DNA of 64,000 nt from Pseudoscleropodium purum (taxonomy: Eukaryota; Streptophyta; Bryopsida; Hypnales; Brachytheciaceae), in assembly GCA_963969395.1 (NCBI GenBank), contig OZ017795.1:4526001-4590000 (forward strand). Reading direction: 5' to 3'. Positions within the stretch are counted from its first letter, which is position 1. Every line of letters begins with the position of its first letter. Shown here piece by piece: positions 37,901 to 49,399 of this stretch. Under the pieces are notes generated by a model. The model searched no databases. It saw nothing but the letters and a program-made list of their open reading frames with translations, and had not been told where the DNA came from. Made by a program: the position numbers and the translations under genes.

Positions 37901-38961
37901 AAGGGCTCTTGCCCAGTCACCCAATACGTACTATAACCACACAGCTTCTCCTTCAACACTTTGACGTCCTCCGGATCCACTTTCTCAGGGCCAATCAACT
38001 CCATCAAGTGAAACGCATCCATTTGCACATCCTCGTCTGCCTGCAGTAAAAAATACTTTCAGAATTGCACAAATGCCCAACTCATTTCACAGACCAAAAG
38101 TGGAAAGAAAAATGCAGCAATTACTTCATTTCAACATCCTATAACCTCCAATCAGACTGCTAGACTGACACTTGATACTATGACCAGACATATGAATTTG
38201 ATAACAGAATACATCATCGACCAACGATTCATGGATTTACAAAAAACAATTCGACTGATCATACTGTGCAAAAGATAATTCAAATGGGGTCAAATTGAAT
38301 ATCACTAAAAATCAGTAAAGAAAATTGAATATGTTGGTCACTGGATAAATAAACTGAACAGAAGGAAGTCCCTCTACGACCTACTCAAAACAGCCCAAAG
38401 CACACGAGGCCCAATTTGGGGTTCTTGGTCCTTAACCAAGAAGTTCATGAATTCAGACGACGTAGATGACACAAAACACCGTGATCAATACAACGGCCTC
38501 CAAATTTTCAAAATTCCAGGGATAAAATTGAAACAAGCCATGCGATGTGCACATACAGGTGGAGGTTTGGAAGCAGATGATGCAGCGTCAGAAGAGTCGG
38601 TCTCGTCCTCCGGCTCCAAAGTGGATTTGCCTCCCCCTTTCTCCCCTTCTCCATCCTCAGTAGCTCTGCAAACCATAATTCCATGTCTTCTTCCACCCCA
38701 ACCCAATCTAACCTTGCTCGAGCTCAAGTAACAACAACGGGAGCTTCTAGCTGAGGTACTCACACTCGCCGCGCTCACGATACATCTCCTTTGCGAAACT
38801 CTCCCGTGGAATTCAGGCTCAAGCAAACCAGAGGGGCAGGTAGCAGTAACAGGAAGGGACCTAACGTGCGGTAAAGGATGGAAACATAGCGTCTTCTCGC
38901 CTCGCCTCAGCACAAGATTCCCGTGCACTGAAGGCGATAGTAAATTCCCTATGCTTGTCAT
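34917..38961 (-). CDS. EGY: EGY-type plastid site-2 protease (M50 family), ten exons
   Basis: Membrane zinc metalloprotease of the EGY1/EGY2 family, which acts in plastid membranes and is needed for chloroplast development. Exons on the minus strand: 38961-38557, 38040-37603, 37391-37251, 37023-36922, 36534-36323, 36056-36006, 35826-35757, 35548-35480, 35327-35277 and 35078-34917. They total 1701 bp (566 residues plus stop) and every phase agrees. The zinc motif is HEVGH at residues 328-332, split by an intron after the first His. The third ligand is Asp467 in NLMPVGCLDGG. Other family marks are DDPRGGPRVSF, GPTTLWQYVVA, ELGIASQ, GSFGAVTQFKSILPDR, QGSLLLG and RTPEKPCLNDV. Residues 1 to about 90 are Ser/Arg-rich, consistent with a transit peptide. 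The start is the first in-frame ATG (38961). Intron 2 begins with GC (CAG|GCAAGT). EGY1 and EGY2 cannot be separated safely. Confidence 0.95.
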
Positions 38962-39684
38962 TTGAATTCCACTCAATTCACCAAACCCCAAAACCTAATC
39001 AATCCCTGGCCCTTCCTTCCCCCAGCTAAACCCTCAACCCTTGCAATTCCCTCTGCACTGGAACACCAATGCCAACACTCGTCAGCATTCAGCAACAGCA
39101 CTCCAGCCCAGCTGCTTCCCAATTGCGCCCAAGCCCTAATCCATCAAACTTTCTCTGAAAAAGCCAATGAATTTGTGTGGCACGAATTCAAAAACGAGAG
39201 CATGTGCGGATAATTCATGACTGCGAATAATTCGTGAGCCACTGGTGTTATCTCTCGGCCTTGTCCTCGTGTTGGATAGATTGATACACTCTGATTGATT
39301 AACACACAGTTTGGATGCAATCAATGGAAGGCAAACAGCACGAACTACTGATTCAGCAATGCAGGCTCAAACCTGGGCAATTTCCTTCACAGTTTTGGCA
39401 TCTATTTCCGTCCGTTGAGCTGAATGCAGCCTTGTGAGTGAGCAGCCGTGCATACCAAATTCGAGAAGCAAAAACAGAGTGTGATGAAGCATCGGAAGGG
39501 AGGCGCAAGAGGAGCAAGGCCAAGAGCGGTCAATGGTGGTGTCTGGGAAAAGGCGCGGATAGACCTCGGGTTAGCAAATAGGGAAGGAGGGCCCCTTGCG
39601 GGTAGGTATCTAACCGTGGTGGGTTTGGTCCCTGGTTATCATGGCGTCTTCCGGTTATCTTCCGGTAAGGACTAAGGTAGTATG
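38962..39684 (-). other. EGY 5' leader and promoter region
   Basis: GC-moderate DNA upstream of the EGY start, changing to AT-rich repeat DNA near 39685. Short open frames here (for example 39448-39675 on the plus strand) show no domain and appear to be chance frames in the leader or promoter. Confidence 0.35.
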
Positions 39685-40862
39685 TTTGTTTTGTTTGTTA
39701 TAGTGAGATCTCATGCACCGTGCGTCTTCCAGTCACATTCTTGGGACCATTGGAAAGCCTTCTATGAGGCGGGGAGTACGGGCTTTGTTTTGTGGCTTTT
39801 CAATTTACGACAAAAAAGATATCAAATTTGGAAGTTTTTACAAATGAAAAAATGAAAAAATGATTTTTATTTTTATTTTTTTAAATTGGTATGTCAATGG
39901 TTATAGTAATGGATACCTTGAATAAGGTTTTGTATTTTGTGTTGTTTATTTGATATACTTATATCTAAGAAAACATGAAGCATTCCGCAATATTTTGGAT
40001 ACTATTAGAAAGCTCTTTGCAAGAGCATGCACTTTATTTTGTGGCATTTGGACCTATGTGTGAAAGTTATTGAGTTTCAAAGTTTTTATTAAATCAAAAA
40101 ATTGAATGAAATTATCTTTTATTTTAGAAAATTCATAATTTTCACATGGCAAGTCTACACACTACAATACAAAGTCTTTGCAAGCCTTCATATATAAGGC
40201 TCACTATTTATACCAAGAATTCAGCCTCTTGTACTACTTTTGGGAAAGTTATTGAATTTCCAAGTTCAAACACCACAAAACAAAACCCTTGTACTTTTTT
40301 GTGCATAAAAAATATTGAATTTTCAAATTTTCAAATTTTAAAAAATTTTAAAATTATTTTTACTTCTATTTTATTTGAAGCAAGAGTATAGGTATACTAA
40401 TCTATACCTTAGACTAAGAAGTTTGTTTTGTTTTATTTGATTTGTTTGATATGCTAAAATCTAACAAATGATGAGGTGTCTACACTGCTCAAAAGTTCTT
40501 TGGGAAAAGGGGTGTGCAAACTTTGTTTTGTAGCATTTGGACCTACTACGTGAAAGTTATTGAATTTCAAAGTTTTTATAAATTCAAAACTTGAATTAAA
40601 TAATTTTATATTTTGGAAAATTTGTAATTTTCACATCACATGTCCAAATACTACAAAATAAAGTCCTTGAACCCCACATAAAGTTTTTTATTCATACCAA
40701 TTTCATGGCATTTGGACTTATGGTGTGAAAGTTACAAATTTTCCAAAATAAAAGATAATTTAATTAAATGATCTTTTATTTTGGAAAATTTTTGTAACTT
40801 TCACATTGCATGTCAAAACACCACAAAACAAAGCCCATGCACCCCTTTGTGCATACTACAAG
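39685..40862. repeat. Cluster of diverged repeat units, direct and inverted
   Basis: At least four plus-oriented units share, in order, TTTGTTTTGTTT-like, TTGGAAAGC or AGAAAGCTCTT, GCACTTT-to-CTTTGTTTTGTGGC and ATTTGGACCTATGTGTGAAAGTTA blocks (about 39685-39815, 39930-40080, 40420-40575, and a partial one at 40705-40735). Inverted pieces with CACCACAAAACAAAGCC or CTACAATACAAAG occur at about 40145-40185, 40268-40310, 40630-40675 and 40800-40850. The mixture of orientations gives local palindromic potential. No ORF of transposase type is present. Confidence 0.55.
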
Positions 40863-42957
40863 GCTCGATTCCTCAATAGTTGAGGAACCAAGCCTTTGCA
40901 TTGGAGATTTTTAGTAATTAACTCACTTATCAATGTTTTCGTAGTCATTCAAGAGTCTAAGGTAACACAATTAGTCCTAAACAAACGTGTTCATCATCCA
41001 AGTGAGAACCATATGCTATGGCTTATTTTCTAGATTATTTTCCACTAATTTTTCTACCTAACTAGACTATATTCCCAAACCACTATTCTACACATATAAT
41101 TACCAAGCAAACAATGAACACAATTAGGCATGTTATGTATAAATTTAGTCAAGGAATTTCCATGAATTCAAAGAAAAAAAGTACACATACTAAATATGGC
41201 CTTACAAGACATCTTAGCTTCTCCCTAGTATTGACTTGACTTCTCAGTCCTATGTCCTTCAGCCACCAACTTGCTAGCTTATCTTTCTAGCTCTATTTGA
41301 GCCACATCATGTCTCTTGAATAGGATCAACCTTGTAGTTTTGGGAGATGAAGTGCACCGTCTTCATTTTCCCCATAATAAAACTCTCTTTGCCTTAAATT
41401 ACCCCAAGTTTCAATTCCTAACACATTCATTGGGAAGCAGTCACCAAAAGTTCAAGTTGGGAGTCCCATTTTTTTTGCTTCACCTTGAGATGTTAGGCTT
41501 TTTGTTCATTACACCAATTTTCATCATTTTGTCTCTTGCTTGTAAATGTGATCAATAGTTCTTGTTGCTCCTCTAGGGTTAAATGCTAGAAAGCTTAGGG
41601 TAGTTGATTCCATGAACTACTATTCTACCAAATAGCATTCCCAACCTCATCCTAATGTAATTTCAACAACATTCTAATCCCTCTAATCAACCTCCATTCT
41701 ACCCCACCCCACACCCCAAACCTTTCATTTCAAGGAATTACTTCCACACAAATCCTAAAAAAAAAACCTACAATTATCATGAGAGAAAAAAAAGTGAGAC
41801 AATTCTAACCCTAATTTTCATCCCTAATATCCCATTGGCATTGTAATATTTATCCAAGTGTTCTACCCTAAATTGGTATATCCTACACTAATTTTTAGCA
41901 TTTTCTTCTAATTTAGAGTATCTTCTACAATGTTAGAGTCATAGCATTTTTTCTAATTCTTATAGTTAGCTTCATGTGTTTTTTACAATTGCACTTTCCA
42001 TTCCTAATTCACTTCCTAATGCTAATTCCTTAACCTTTGTATTTTGTTCCCTAATTCTACCAATTCCAACATTTGCCTAATTTTTTCTAATTGTTCAATT
42101 CTTATTTAATGCTCTAAGCCTTTAAAATCCCAATTTTTCTACTAGAAATCCTCCATTGTTCATCACCTAATTGAACCCATTAAATTCTATCCCATTATCT
42201 TATAATTTTTACTACTCCCTATAATAAAAACTATTAATCTATTATTATAAATTAATTTTTCCCCTTTCTAATAACTAATCCAGAAACTCCTACAATTTGA
42301 CTTGAATATCAAAGATTTAATTCACGAGTAAAAAGTAGTGGATTACATGCATGAATGTTTCATTGATAGTTTGTTTCTTGGTTTTCAATGTTCCCTTGTC
42401 TTATCCTAGGATTTGATCAAGAAGTGGATTAACTTCATTTGGCAAAATGAGCCTAATTTGGGTTGCAAATGTTTTTTGTTGGCAATGGAAGTATTTGGCA
42501 AACTCATTTTGTAGATGCTTTACAATAAACTCTTTAATCTATTGAATAATGCACCAAAAATTTAAAACAAGCTCTTCTATTTTCTTTTGAATATCTGACC
42601 ATTTTGAAAGGGATCTTCAACAATTTGTATGCAATTTTTACACCATTACATTCTCAAGAAATCTCAATTGAGTATACCAATTTCAATTGCAAATAATCAA
42701 ATTTTTATTTGAGATAAATTTTTAAAATTCAATTTCATGATTTTACATGATAGTTAATTAAATTGGTAGTGAAATTTTTTCAAAATTGAATTGTATATAT
42801 ATGTTGGAAATATCCATATGCATGTCTCAACTTACAGAAAAAATCTCAAAAAAGTTTCAAAATTCATACTATTAACAATGTTCGATGTTGAGGAGTCTCA
42901 TATTCAAATTTTGTAAAATCAAAATCTTTGTGCTATAATTTGATGTTGGCAAATGAA
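40863..42957. other. AT-rich intergenic region
   Basis: No gene is supported on either strand. An 80-codon frame at 41316-41558 has no domain and lies in AT-rich sequence. Codon-like structure and splice patterns are absent. Confidence 0.5.
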
Positions 42958-43323
42958 TTGTACCATTGTATTCAAAGGTACACTACTAGTTGTAACTAAT
43001 TTAAGAATCAAATATAGTTGCACTATTGTTTTCAAAAGGTACACTACTAGTTGTAACTCATGTGAGGATAAAATACAATTGCATTATTGTATTCAAAGTT
43101 ATACTACTAGTTGTAGTTGATGTGAGGGTCAAATACAATTGCACTATTGTACACAAAGGTACATTACTAGTTGTAGTGTGAAGATCAAATAGTGAAATCT
43201 AAAGATTGACTTTACAGCATTTAGACATGTGACTCTAGTATTGAATACCAATTGTACCATAATACTCAAGGGTGCATTTCTAATTGCACCATAAGAATTA
43301 AACATTAAAATCTAGTTATTGCA

Positions 43324-43394
<71 letters not shown>

Positions 43395-43800
43395 CAACAT
43401 TTGGGCATGTGGCCTTCCAATGTTAAATACCTGTTTACTATTGTACTAAAAGGTACATTTCTAATTGCATCATGAGGATTAAACAATAAAATCTTATAAT
43501 TGTATACAAATATTGATTTTCTGGCATTTGGATATGTGTCCCTTTGCTATTGAATATCAATTGAGTCATTGTACTCAATAGTATAATACTAATTACAATA
43601 TAAGGGGCAAATAGTTAAATGTAGTTACAATAAACAAAGATCAATTTTATAGCATTCAAACAAAACAACACTTCCAACTTAAATACCAATTGAACTATTG
43701 TACTCAAAAGTACATTACTAGCTACAATGTGAGGATTAAATAGTTATAGTTTACAAATATTCGTTTAAAGTATTTGGATATGCCACATCCTAGCATTTAA
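42958..43800 (+). repeat. Nested degenerate minisatellite
   Basis: From about 42958 to 43180 four units of about 60 bp share TTGCACTATTGT, CAAAGGTACACTACTAGTTG and GATCAAATA blocks. From about 43185 to 43800 longer units of about 125-130 bp repeat a TAGCATTTGGACATGTG block, then an ACCAATTG...ATTGTACTCAA block with GTACATT-CTAATTGCA, then GAGGATTAAA. The 60-bp units resemble the central part of the long units. One long unit is split by an (AT)33 microsatellite. Confidence 0.6.
43327..43392. repeat. (AT)33 microsatellite
   Basis: Sixty-six bases of uninterrupted AT dinucleotide inside the minisatellite. The length in the assembly may not be exact. It can fold as a cruciform. Confidence 0.95.
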
Positions 43801-44949
43801 TATTGAACAATGTGAATTTTGAAATTCTTTTGAGATTCTTTCTAAAAGGTGAGACATGCTTACGAACATTTCAACATATGCTCGTAGATTAATTTTGAAA
43901 ATTCATCACTATTGGATTTCAATTAATATCATGGAATATCATGGAGTTCAATTTTTTTAATTAAAAATGTTTGAATTGCAATTCTTTGAAATCAAAAAAT
44001 GATGTGCTTGATTGACATTAAATAAAAATACTATGATGTAGGAATTATAAGAATTTCATAAAATTAAGTCAATGAATGGGGTGTTTGTATGGAACACAAA
44101 AGAAAGGAGTGGAGTTAAAGTTTTTCTTACCTCACTCTACTATGACTCTCATTGTAAACAACTTTATTTGCATGATATTTTAGTGTGGGCTATTTGTCGG
44201 CAAAATGAATTGTATCCTATCTTTGCACTCAAATACACTTATGTTATTTCATATGCACAAATTATATCCTATTTTGTGGCTATTTATGAATGAATTATTG
44301 ATATTTATTTTTAGAGGTTGAAATCATATGTCTTCTATAACTCATAAATATTTTAGATTTTTTGTGCAAAAATTGAAAATTTGATATTCTTTGAATTTTT
44401 GAAGAAAAGATGAAGAAAATTCATATCATATACTCTGTACAAAATTAGCTCAAAAAAATCTGAAATTTTCTCCATAGATGTATATGCAATATAGAACATC
44501 ATGATATAGACCAAACTTTTATATCTTTCTATAATTAGAAAACCAACAAATGGTAGTTATAAACCCATAGTTCAAATTGCAATTATATATTTTATTTCAG
44601 AAATTTTGAAAATATCAAATTGGATTAAAAACTAGACTAGATTGACTCAATTCAAATTCAAAAAATGTCATTTTTATGGATAAAATTTTGATAAAGAACG
44701 CAATGCTAGAGGTCACCAAAATACACTATGTAGAGCATCTCTTGTGATCTTTTGGATTTGGCATCTTCTTCTATAGAACAATCAATAACATCCTCTGCTC
44801 TCAATGACAAAATTTCCACCGACATCCACAACAAACAGATGCACTCAAACAAGTCTCCCAATAAATTGCAATTCTTCATCCTCTAATGTTTCTTTGAAAT
44901 CATTCAGACCACTTTCTGGCTCCAGCGATCTTTTGAGGGTGAAATTGAA
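43801..44949. other. AT-rich intergenic region
   Basis: No supported gene. A 73-codon plus-strand frame at 44072-44293 is hydrophobic and Tyr/Ile-rich, as AT-rich chance frames often are. GC content rises from about 44880 toward the Cys-rich ORF. Confidence 0.4.
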
Positions 44950-45108
44950 CTACTTGCACCGGTAACAGATGCGCATCTCCGCAGCTGAGTTCCATTCATT
45001 GGAAGGGACAAATACAAGATCTTGGCTACACGAGGACAAGAAACACGTCCTGCCAATTATGCGCTCTACTCCCGAAGTCAAGCACATACAATAATCAAAT
45101 GTAGGCAT
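44950..45108 (-). CDS. Small Cys-rich ORF, possibly a terminal exon
   Basis: A 52-residue frame from the ATG at 45108 to the TAG at 44950-44952. It contains six cysteines in pairs (CMC, CFLSSC, CYRC) and ends directly after CYRCK. The spacing CX4C ... CX2C suggests a zinc-binding fragment, but I do not recognise the domain. Base composition is well above that of the AT-rich DNA to its left. It may be the last exon of a minus-strand gene whose other exons I could not trace, or a decayed gene piece. Confidence 0.3.
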   Translation of the reverse strand: MPTFDYCMCLTSGVERIIGRTCFLSSCSQDLVFVPSNEWNSAAEMRICYRCK

Positions 45109-46399
45109 TGTCAAGCATAGATTCTATCGTCCAGACAAGTCAAACGCCGTTACTAATGAGCTTGATCTCGTGGAAGTGCATGTGTAAACCAATATCGAAT
45201 TTACTCCATCACGAACTAGCCACTCCTGAGGGGTGACTCGAAGACTATGTATTGACTCGGGGGAATTCCGAATCATTCAGGTTAACTAGCATCTTGAGCA
45301 GTTGGAGCTTCCCCGAGTGAATGATGGCACTTTTGTCGTGAACCGTTTTGTATGGATATAGATTCAAACTCAGCCCACAGGGATCAAGACAGGGGAATTA
45401 TGAAGTGCCTGGGCAGTTTGCTGTCAATATGTGCACCTCAATGAGGTACAATGATGTACAGCAGTCAGACGTAATTTGTAAATCAGTGTGAGAGGCAATA
45501 GTAGAAACGGTGCAGCAGGAAGTGAAATGACTGACTGTAGGCTTGACATTCAAACTTGCGCCGGGGAAGGGCTGTCGCGGTCACTTCAAGCTCCTGAGGT
45601 AAAAGGCAATTCAGCAAAAAGCACTGTAGTAGTCATGGACTCCCGGCTTTGCATGCCAAGAGACAGCCCCAGGTGAGCCTCTGACTCTCGCATTACAAGC
45701 AAGCCGCAGTCACGACCAACCACCCCCGCTTTTGCAGTGACTGGGCTCGACAATCGATTCAGAGACAATCTGATTCCTCGCCAAATTTCCTGGAGTGTGG
45801 AACACACTACTCTTGCCTGCCTGCCAGCAACAACAGCAGCTGCTGCTGCTGCTGCTGCCTGCCTTTGACTACTACAGCAAAGCGGTGCAACTGACACTCC
45901 AAATTACTTGCTAAATCATGTTTTAACTCTGTGCAGACACCACCATGCGATTGCCACATAGTCGTCTGATCAAAGCTCAGAGACAGAGACGCCGACCTTG
46001 AGATGTACCATCAATCCACATCGAGAACAACGACGGAGACAGTGAGACAGGGCTAGCTCCTGGTCAGTGGGGTATAATTCAGATTATTCTTGCAGAGGAT
46101 AGTTACAAGATTTGAAACCAGTTCAAAAAACCTAAATTGCGCAAAAAGGACGGTACTATCGAAACCAATTAATTAAAACTAGCTAGCTATGGAGAGAGAT
46201 GCATGATGATTCCTGGTGCTCCGAAGAACTAGTTCATGTCTGGCAAAGTACCACAAACCTGAAGCTGATGATTGAAGAATATGGCAGCCGCCTGCTAGCC
46301 AACAGGAAGGGCTCTAATGCCAAAGCGGACTGATGAAGGTCCAAGCATTACAAGACGGACGGAGGACCAGCAGGAAAGATCGGATGAGCGGCTGGCTGG
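45109..46399. other. Spacer with TPD1-like 3' region and a (GCT)n tract
   Basis: Moderate-GC sequence. It includes a trinucleotide (GCT) run near 45838-45859 and a minus-strand frame at 45586-45897 whose poly-Ala stretch comes from that run. The right part likely holds the 3' UTR of the TPD1-like gene. No other gene is supported. Confidence 0.35.
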
Positions 46400-46885
46400 C
46401 TATGAGCAAGGGCCGAGATCGGCCGAGATGACGTGCATGGGATACTCGGAGGAATTGGCGTACTCGAACGCCACGCTGCCGCCGGCTCGCAACGGCGCGC
46501 CGCCCATGACCAAACAGTCGTTGTACTTGATCCGCTGGAACACGCGTGAGTCCAGTGGCCGTGCCGACGCGAACGCCGCGCAAGCAACGTGGATGTTCCT
46601 CAGCTGGCAGTTGTGGTTCACGCACAAGTTGGTGATCTGCACACTGAACGCGGGGATGCCGTTGCTGTTGCCGCTCTTGCCCTGCGTGATGCTGATGTCC
46701 GCCTTCGTGCACGACGGCGTGGACGCTCGCAGCTTCCGGTTCACGTACGTGGGCGCCACCGCCGCGGCCATGGTGGGGTGCAGCACCCTCCCGCCTCGCA
46801 CAACGATGCCTACAGAGGGAGAGAGAAGAAGGTATAAACACACGAGCCACAGCCAATGTTTCCAGGCCCTAATCGTGATCGCCAT
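46400..46885 (-). CDS. TPD1-like secreted cysteine-rich protein
   Basis: Homologue of TAPETUM DETERMINANT1 (TPD1/MIL2 family), a small secreted ligand that in flowering plants acts with the EMS1 receptor kinase in anther cell fate. The frame has 161 residues from the ATG at 46885. A basic start and hydrophobic stretch (WLWLVCLYLLLSPSVG, residues about 11-26) form a signal peptide. The mature part has the family pattern: CTKADISITQG, IPAFSVQITNLC, NIHVACAAF, RVFQRIKYNDCLV, and FEYANSSEYPM. Six cysteines at 59, 88, 93, 102, 124 and 160 match the family's six. The coding strand near residue 20 reads as a pyrimidine tract ending TGTAG, so an intron with a different upstream first exon is possible; the open frame with a signal peptide favours one exon. 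Confidence 0.85.
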   Translation of the reverse strand: MAITIRAWKHWLWLVCLYLLLSPSVGIVVRGGRVLHPTMAAAVAPTYVNRKLRASTPSCTKADISITQGKSGNSNGIPAFSVQITNLCVNHNCQLRNIHVACAAFASARPLDSRVFQRIKYNDCLVMGGAPLRAGGSVAFEYANSSEYPMHVISADLGPCS

Positions 46886-48628
46886 AGCTACTTGGTGGTA
46901 CTTGAGAGCGCAATGCTAATTCTGACAGCGCTGGAAAGCTCATGAAACCTACAGGAGTCACGCGATACGAGTCTCATGCCAGAAAGGGAAACCGGAGCTG
47001 CGAGCAGATGGCCAAAGCGCGGTCACGCATGAGGAACAACAGCAACTGCAACTCCACCATCTCTACATTTTCCATATAATGATGGCAGCCACAACGGCCC
47101 TGCAATATGTCGCATCCCATCTCGAGTGCAACTGGCCATCGAGTGCTCTGCTAGTACCAAACTTCGCGAGTCCACAACAGCATGGTCAAACAAAACTCCC
47201 ATAAACCTCCTAACATTTCACACTGCAATCTTCCCTTCAGTTGTCATCTCCACACATGAGATGGAGTTACGCGGCAGCTTTCGTCTTCACGTGCCGCTCG
47301 AGGACTCTCTCTCTCTCTCTCTCACTCACACAATTTGGAGCAGTTCAAAACTGGTCCTGGTTTCTGCAACAATTGAGCTACAGAATTACGGCGGCCGCTG
47401 CCTGGGCGCGCAAATTAGAGAGAGCTAGCGGTCCCTGCAAGGTTGGAGGTGGATCCCGAGGACATGCTGTACGACGACGACCATGAAGGAGCAGCGATCT
47501 AAAGGGACTGGGAGCTGTTGACGGGAGGGCCGGGAGGGGGAATGGGAGGCGACACGACAGCTCAGGTACCCTATAACGTCAATGCGCAGACAGAGGCTTC
47601 ACAGATTTGCATCCGGATTTAGCTAAATGATATCTCTGACGCTGTTGCTGCTGAGCACCCTAGATAGGGAGTACTGGGAGAGTGGTGAGTCTTCCCTGCG
47701 GACAGAACAGTGCAGAGACCGGTCTCAGGCTCAGGCTTTTGTAACCGTGCGGAGACGCACGCAGCAGCTGTGCAAACAATTCCCCCTGTCTGCAGATGCA
47801 CTCTTATTAAGCTTAGGCCAGGATGCGTCTGAATGCGAGAGCACTCAAGGCTACATTCTCTCCCTGTGGCCATCGGGTGGCAGCAGAGCGGCCTGATGAT
47901 CTTGTGCCTCTGACACGGCCTGGTTTCTGGAGTCTGTATCTCCATGTCCATGAGAGTTTATGAGCTCCAGTAATAATGGGTGTACAAAAGGGGCAGAGCG
48001 AGAGACGGGGCTCAGAGCTGGTCGCTTGCAGGACACCGGCAATATTGTGAAAGCCCCCTCTTTTACTCCCAATGCTGAACCCTTTGGTCGTACCATTGTG
48101 AACTTCCAGAACATTCGGTTTGGCATGCGTGAATATTTAACCCCGCAGTTCCCTCATAAGTTCCCCAGTCCCTACAACCCTACGTCGTGAGGCCCCGTAG
48201 GGTTAATAGTGGTAAGTAGCGCTAGCCAGCGATGACGGATCACCTTCAGATTCCGGAAATACCAGCTCTGCCATGCCAAGTAAAGAATGAACACAAGGGG
48301 GTACATGGTCTGCAGGGGGTCATTAGAGCTGCAACAGGGCGTACCTGCAGCGCAGGTGTTTCCGCGTTCCTGCCCGATCTGGTGTTGGGTTGATTATGGA
48401 GGACGGTCTGGGGCTTACATGTGGGACGACATAAGTGCACATCATCAGAATTCTGCTGCCAATTCGCAAGATTTGAAACTCACATTAGGAGCTGCACAAG
48501 CATTGATCAATCAAAGCTCAGGTACCGGTACTAAGGAACATAATAAGACGTATAGAACGGACTTTGAAATAATCAACGGTTCACAGTGGTCAAAATGATA
48601 TGAAGCCGGGGTTAACATTCTCCATAAT
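46886..48628. other. TPD1-like promoter region and spacer
   Basis: Upstream DNA of the minus-strand TPD1-like gene, GC-moderate, with a (CT) run at about 47305-47323 that reads GA on the gene's sense strand. Several 90-110 codon frames occur on both strands (47126-48598) without domains or splice support. I see no further gene. Confidence 0.35.
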
Positions 48629-49126
48629 CTACACCTCTAAGCTCCAACTACCATGCAGGTTCCCAGGAAACACCTGGTCTGTGCCCAAACAGCTTTGGAG
48701 CAAATGCTTCAAAGTTGAAGAAAAATGTCCAGGACCTACTACTGCATTATTATATTTGAGAACTACTTTGGTTGTTATTGGAACAAAATGCCTACCCAAA
48801 CACTTACTCCATTGTGTTACCCAATGGATCTCATGGAGGGTAAATGCTAATCGATCATTACATAAAACTAAACCAAGTATTCTGAGTTTCTCAACCGATA
48901 TACCCAGGGGATCTTTAACCGAAACATGAGCACCCACGCTGAAAACCGTCTCCAAGAAAGACACGCTCCAGGGAGGATGATGCTCCTGCTTAGGTACGGT
49001 AAAGGAAACACGGACGCCCCTCTTTACGTGTTGATGCACCTTTTTGTACTCAGGCAAATTCGACCAACTCCAGATAAGAATCCAATCACATGAAATAGCC
49101 ATGATAGAAGGATCGTCACAAAACAT
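48629..49126 (-). CDS. Hypothetical ORF downstream of the SUN gene
   Basis: A 165-codon open frame (first ATG at 49126) on the same strand as the SUN gene, 273 bp beyond that gene's stop. I do not recognise it. The composition is mixed and protein-like, with alternating hydrophobic stretches (VRVSFTVPK, VSVKDPLGISVEKLRILGLVL), but there is no signal peptide, repeat or catalytic motif. It may be an independent gene or exon, or chance coding in the SUN 3' UTR. Confidence 0.2.
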   Translation of the reverse strand: MFCDDPSIMAISCDWILIWSWSNLPEYKKVHQHVKRGVRVSFTVPKQEHHPPWSVSFLETVFSVGAHVSVKDPLGISVEKLRILGLVLCNDRLAFTLHEIHWVTQWSKCLGRHFVPITTKVVLKYNNAVVGPGHFSSTLKHLLQSCLGTDQVFPGNLHGSWSLEV

Positions 49127-49399
49127 AGCCACATGAGTGGCATTTTCAGATCACCACAAATAGCTGCACGAGCGTTAGTGTTGGGCTCTCTTGTCCTCTC
49201 GAGCTCCGGTCGAAGCACTTGATGGCACACCCTTGAATAGTGGTCCCAAACTAGGCTGAGTTTCAACCTCATGTTGCAGGAGAGTTTCCACAGATACTGG
49301 GTGAGCCATCAATGAGATATGTTACAAACGGTTTGATTAAAAGTCTGCATAATCGCAGCTGCTGAGCATTGACGAAAAGGTGTCCGACAACATGCAGCC

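Noticed and set aside
46314..46919. Long alternative frames on both strands over the TPD1-like gene
   Set aside because: They overlap a frame with a full six-cysteine TPD1 pattern and have no domain themselves.
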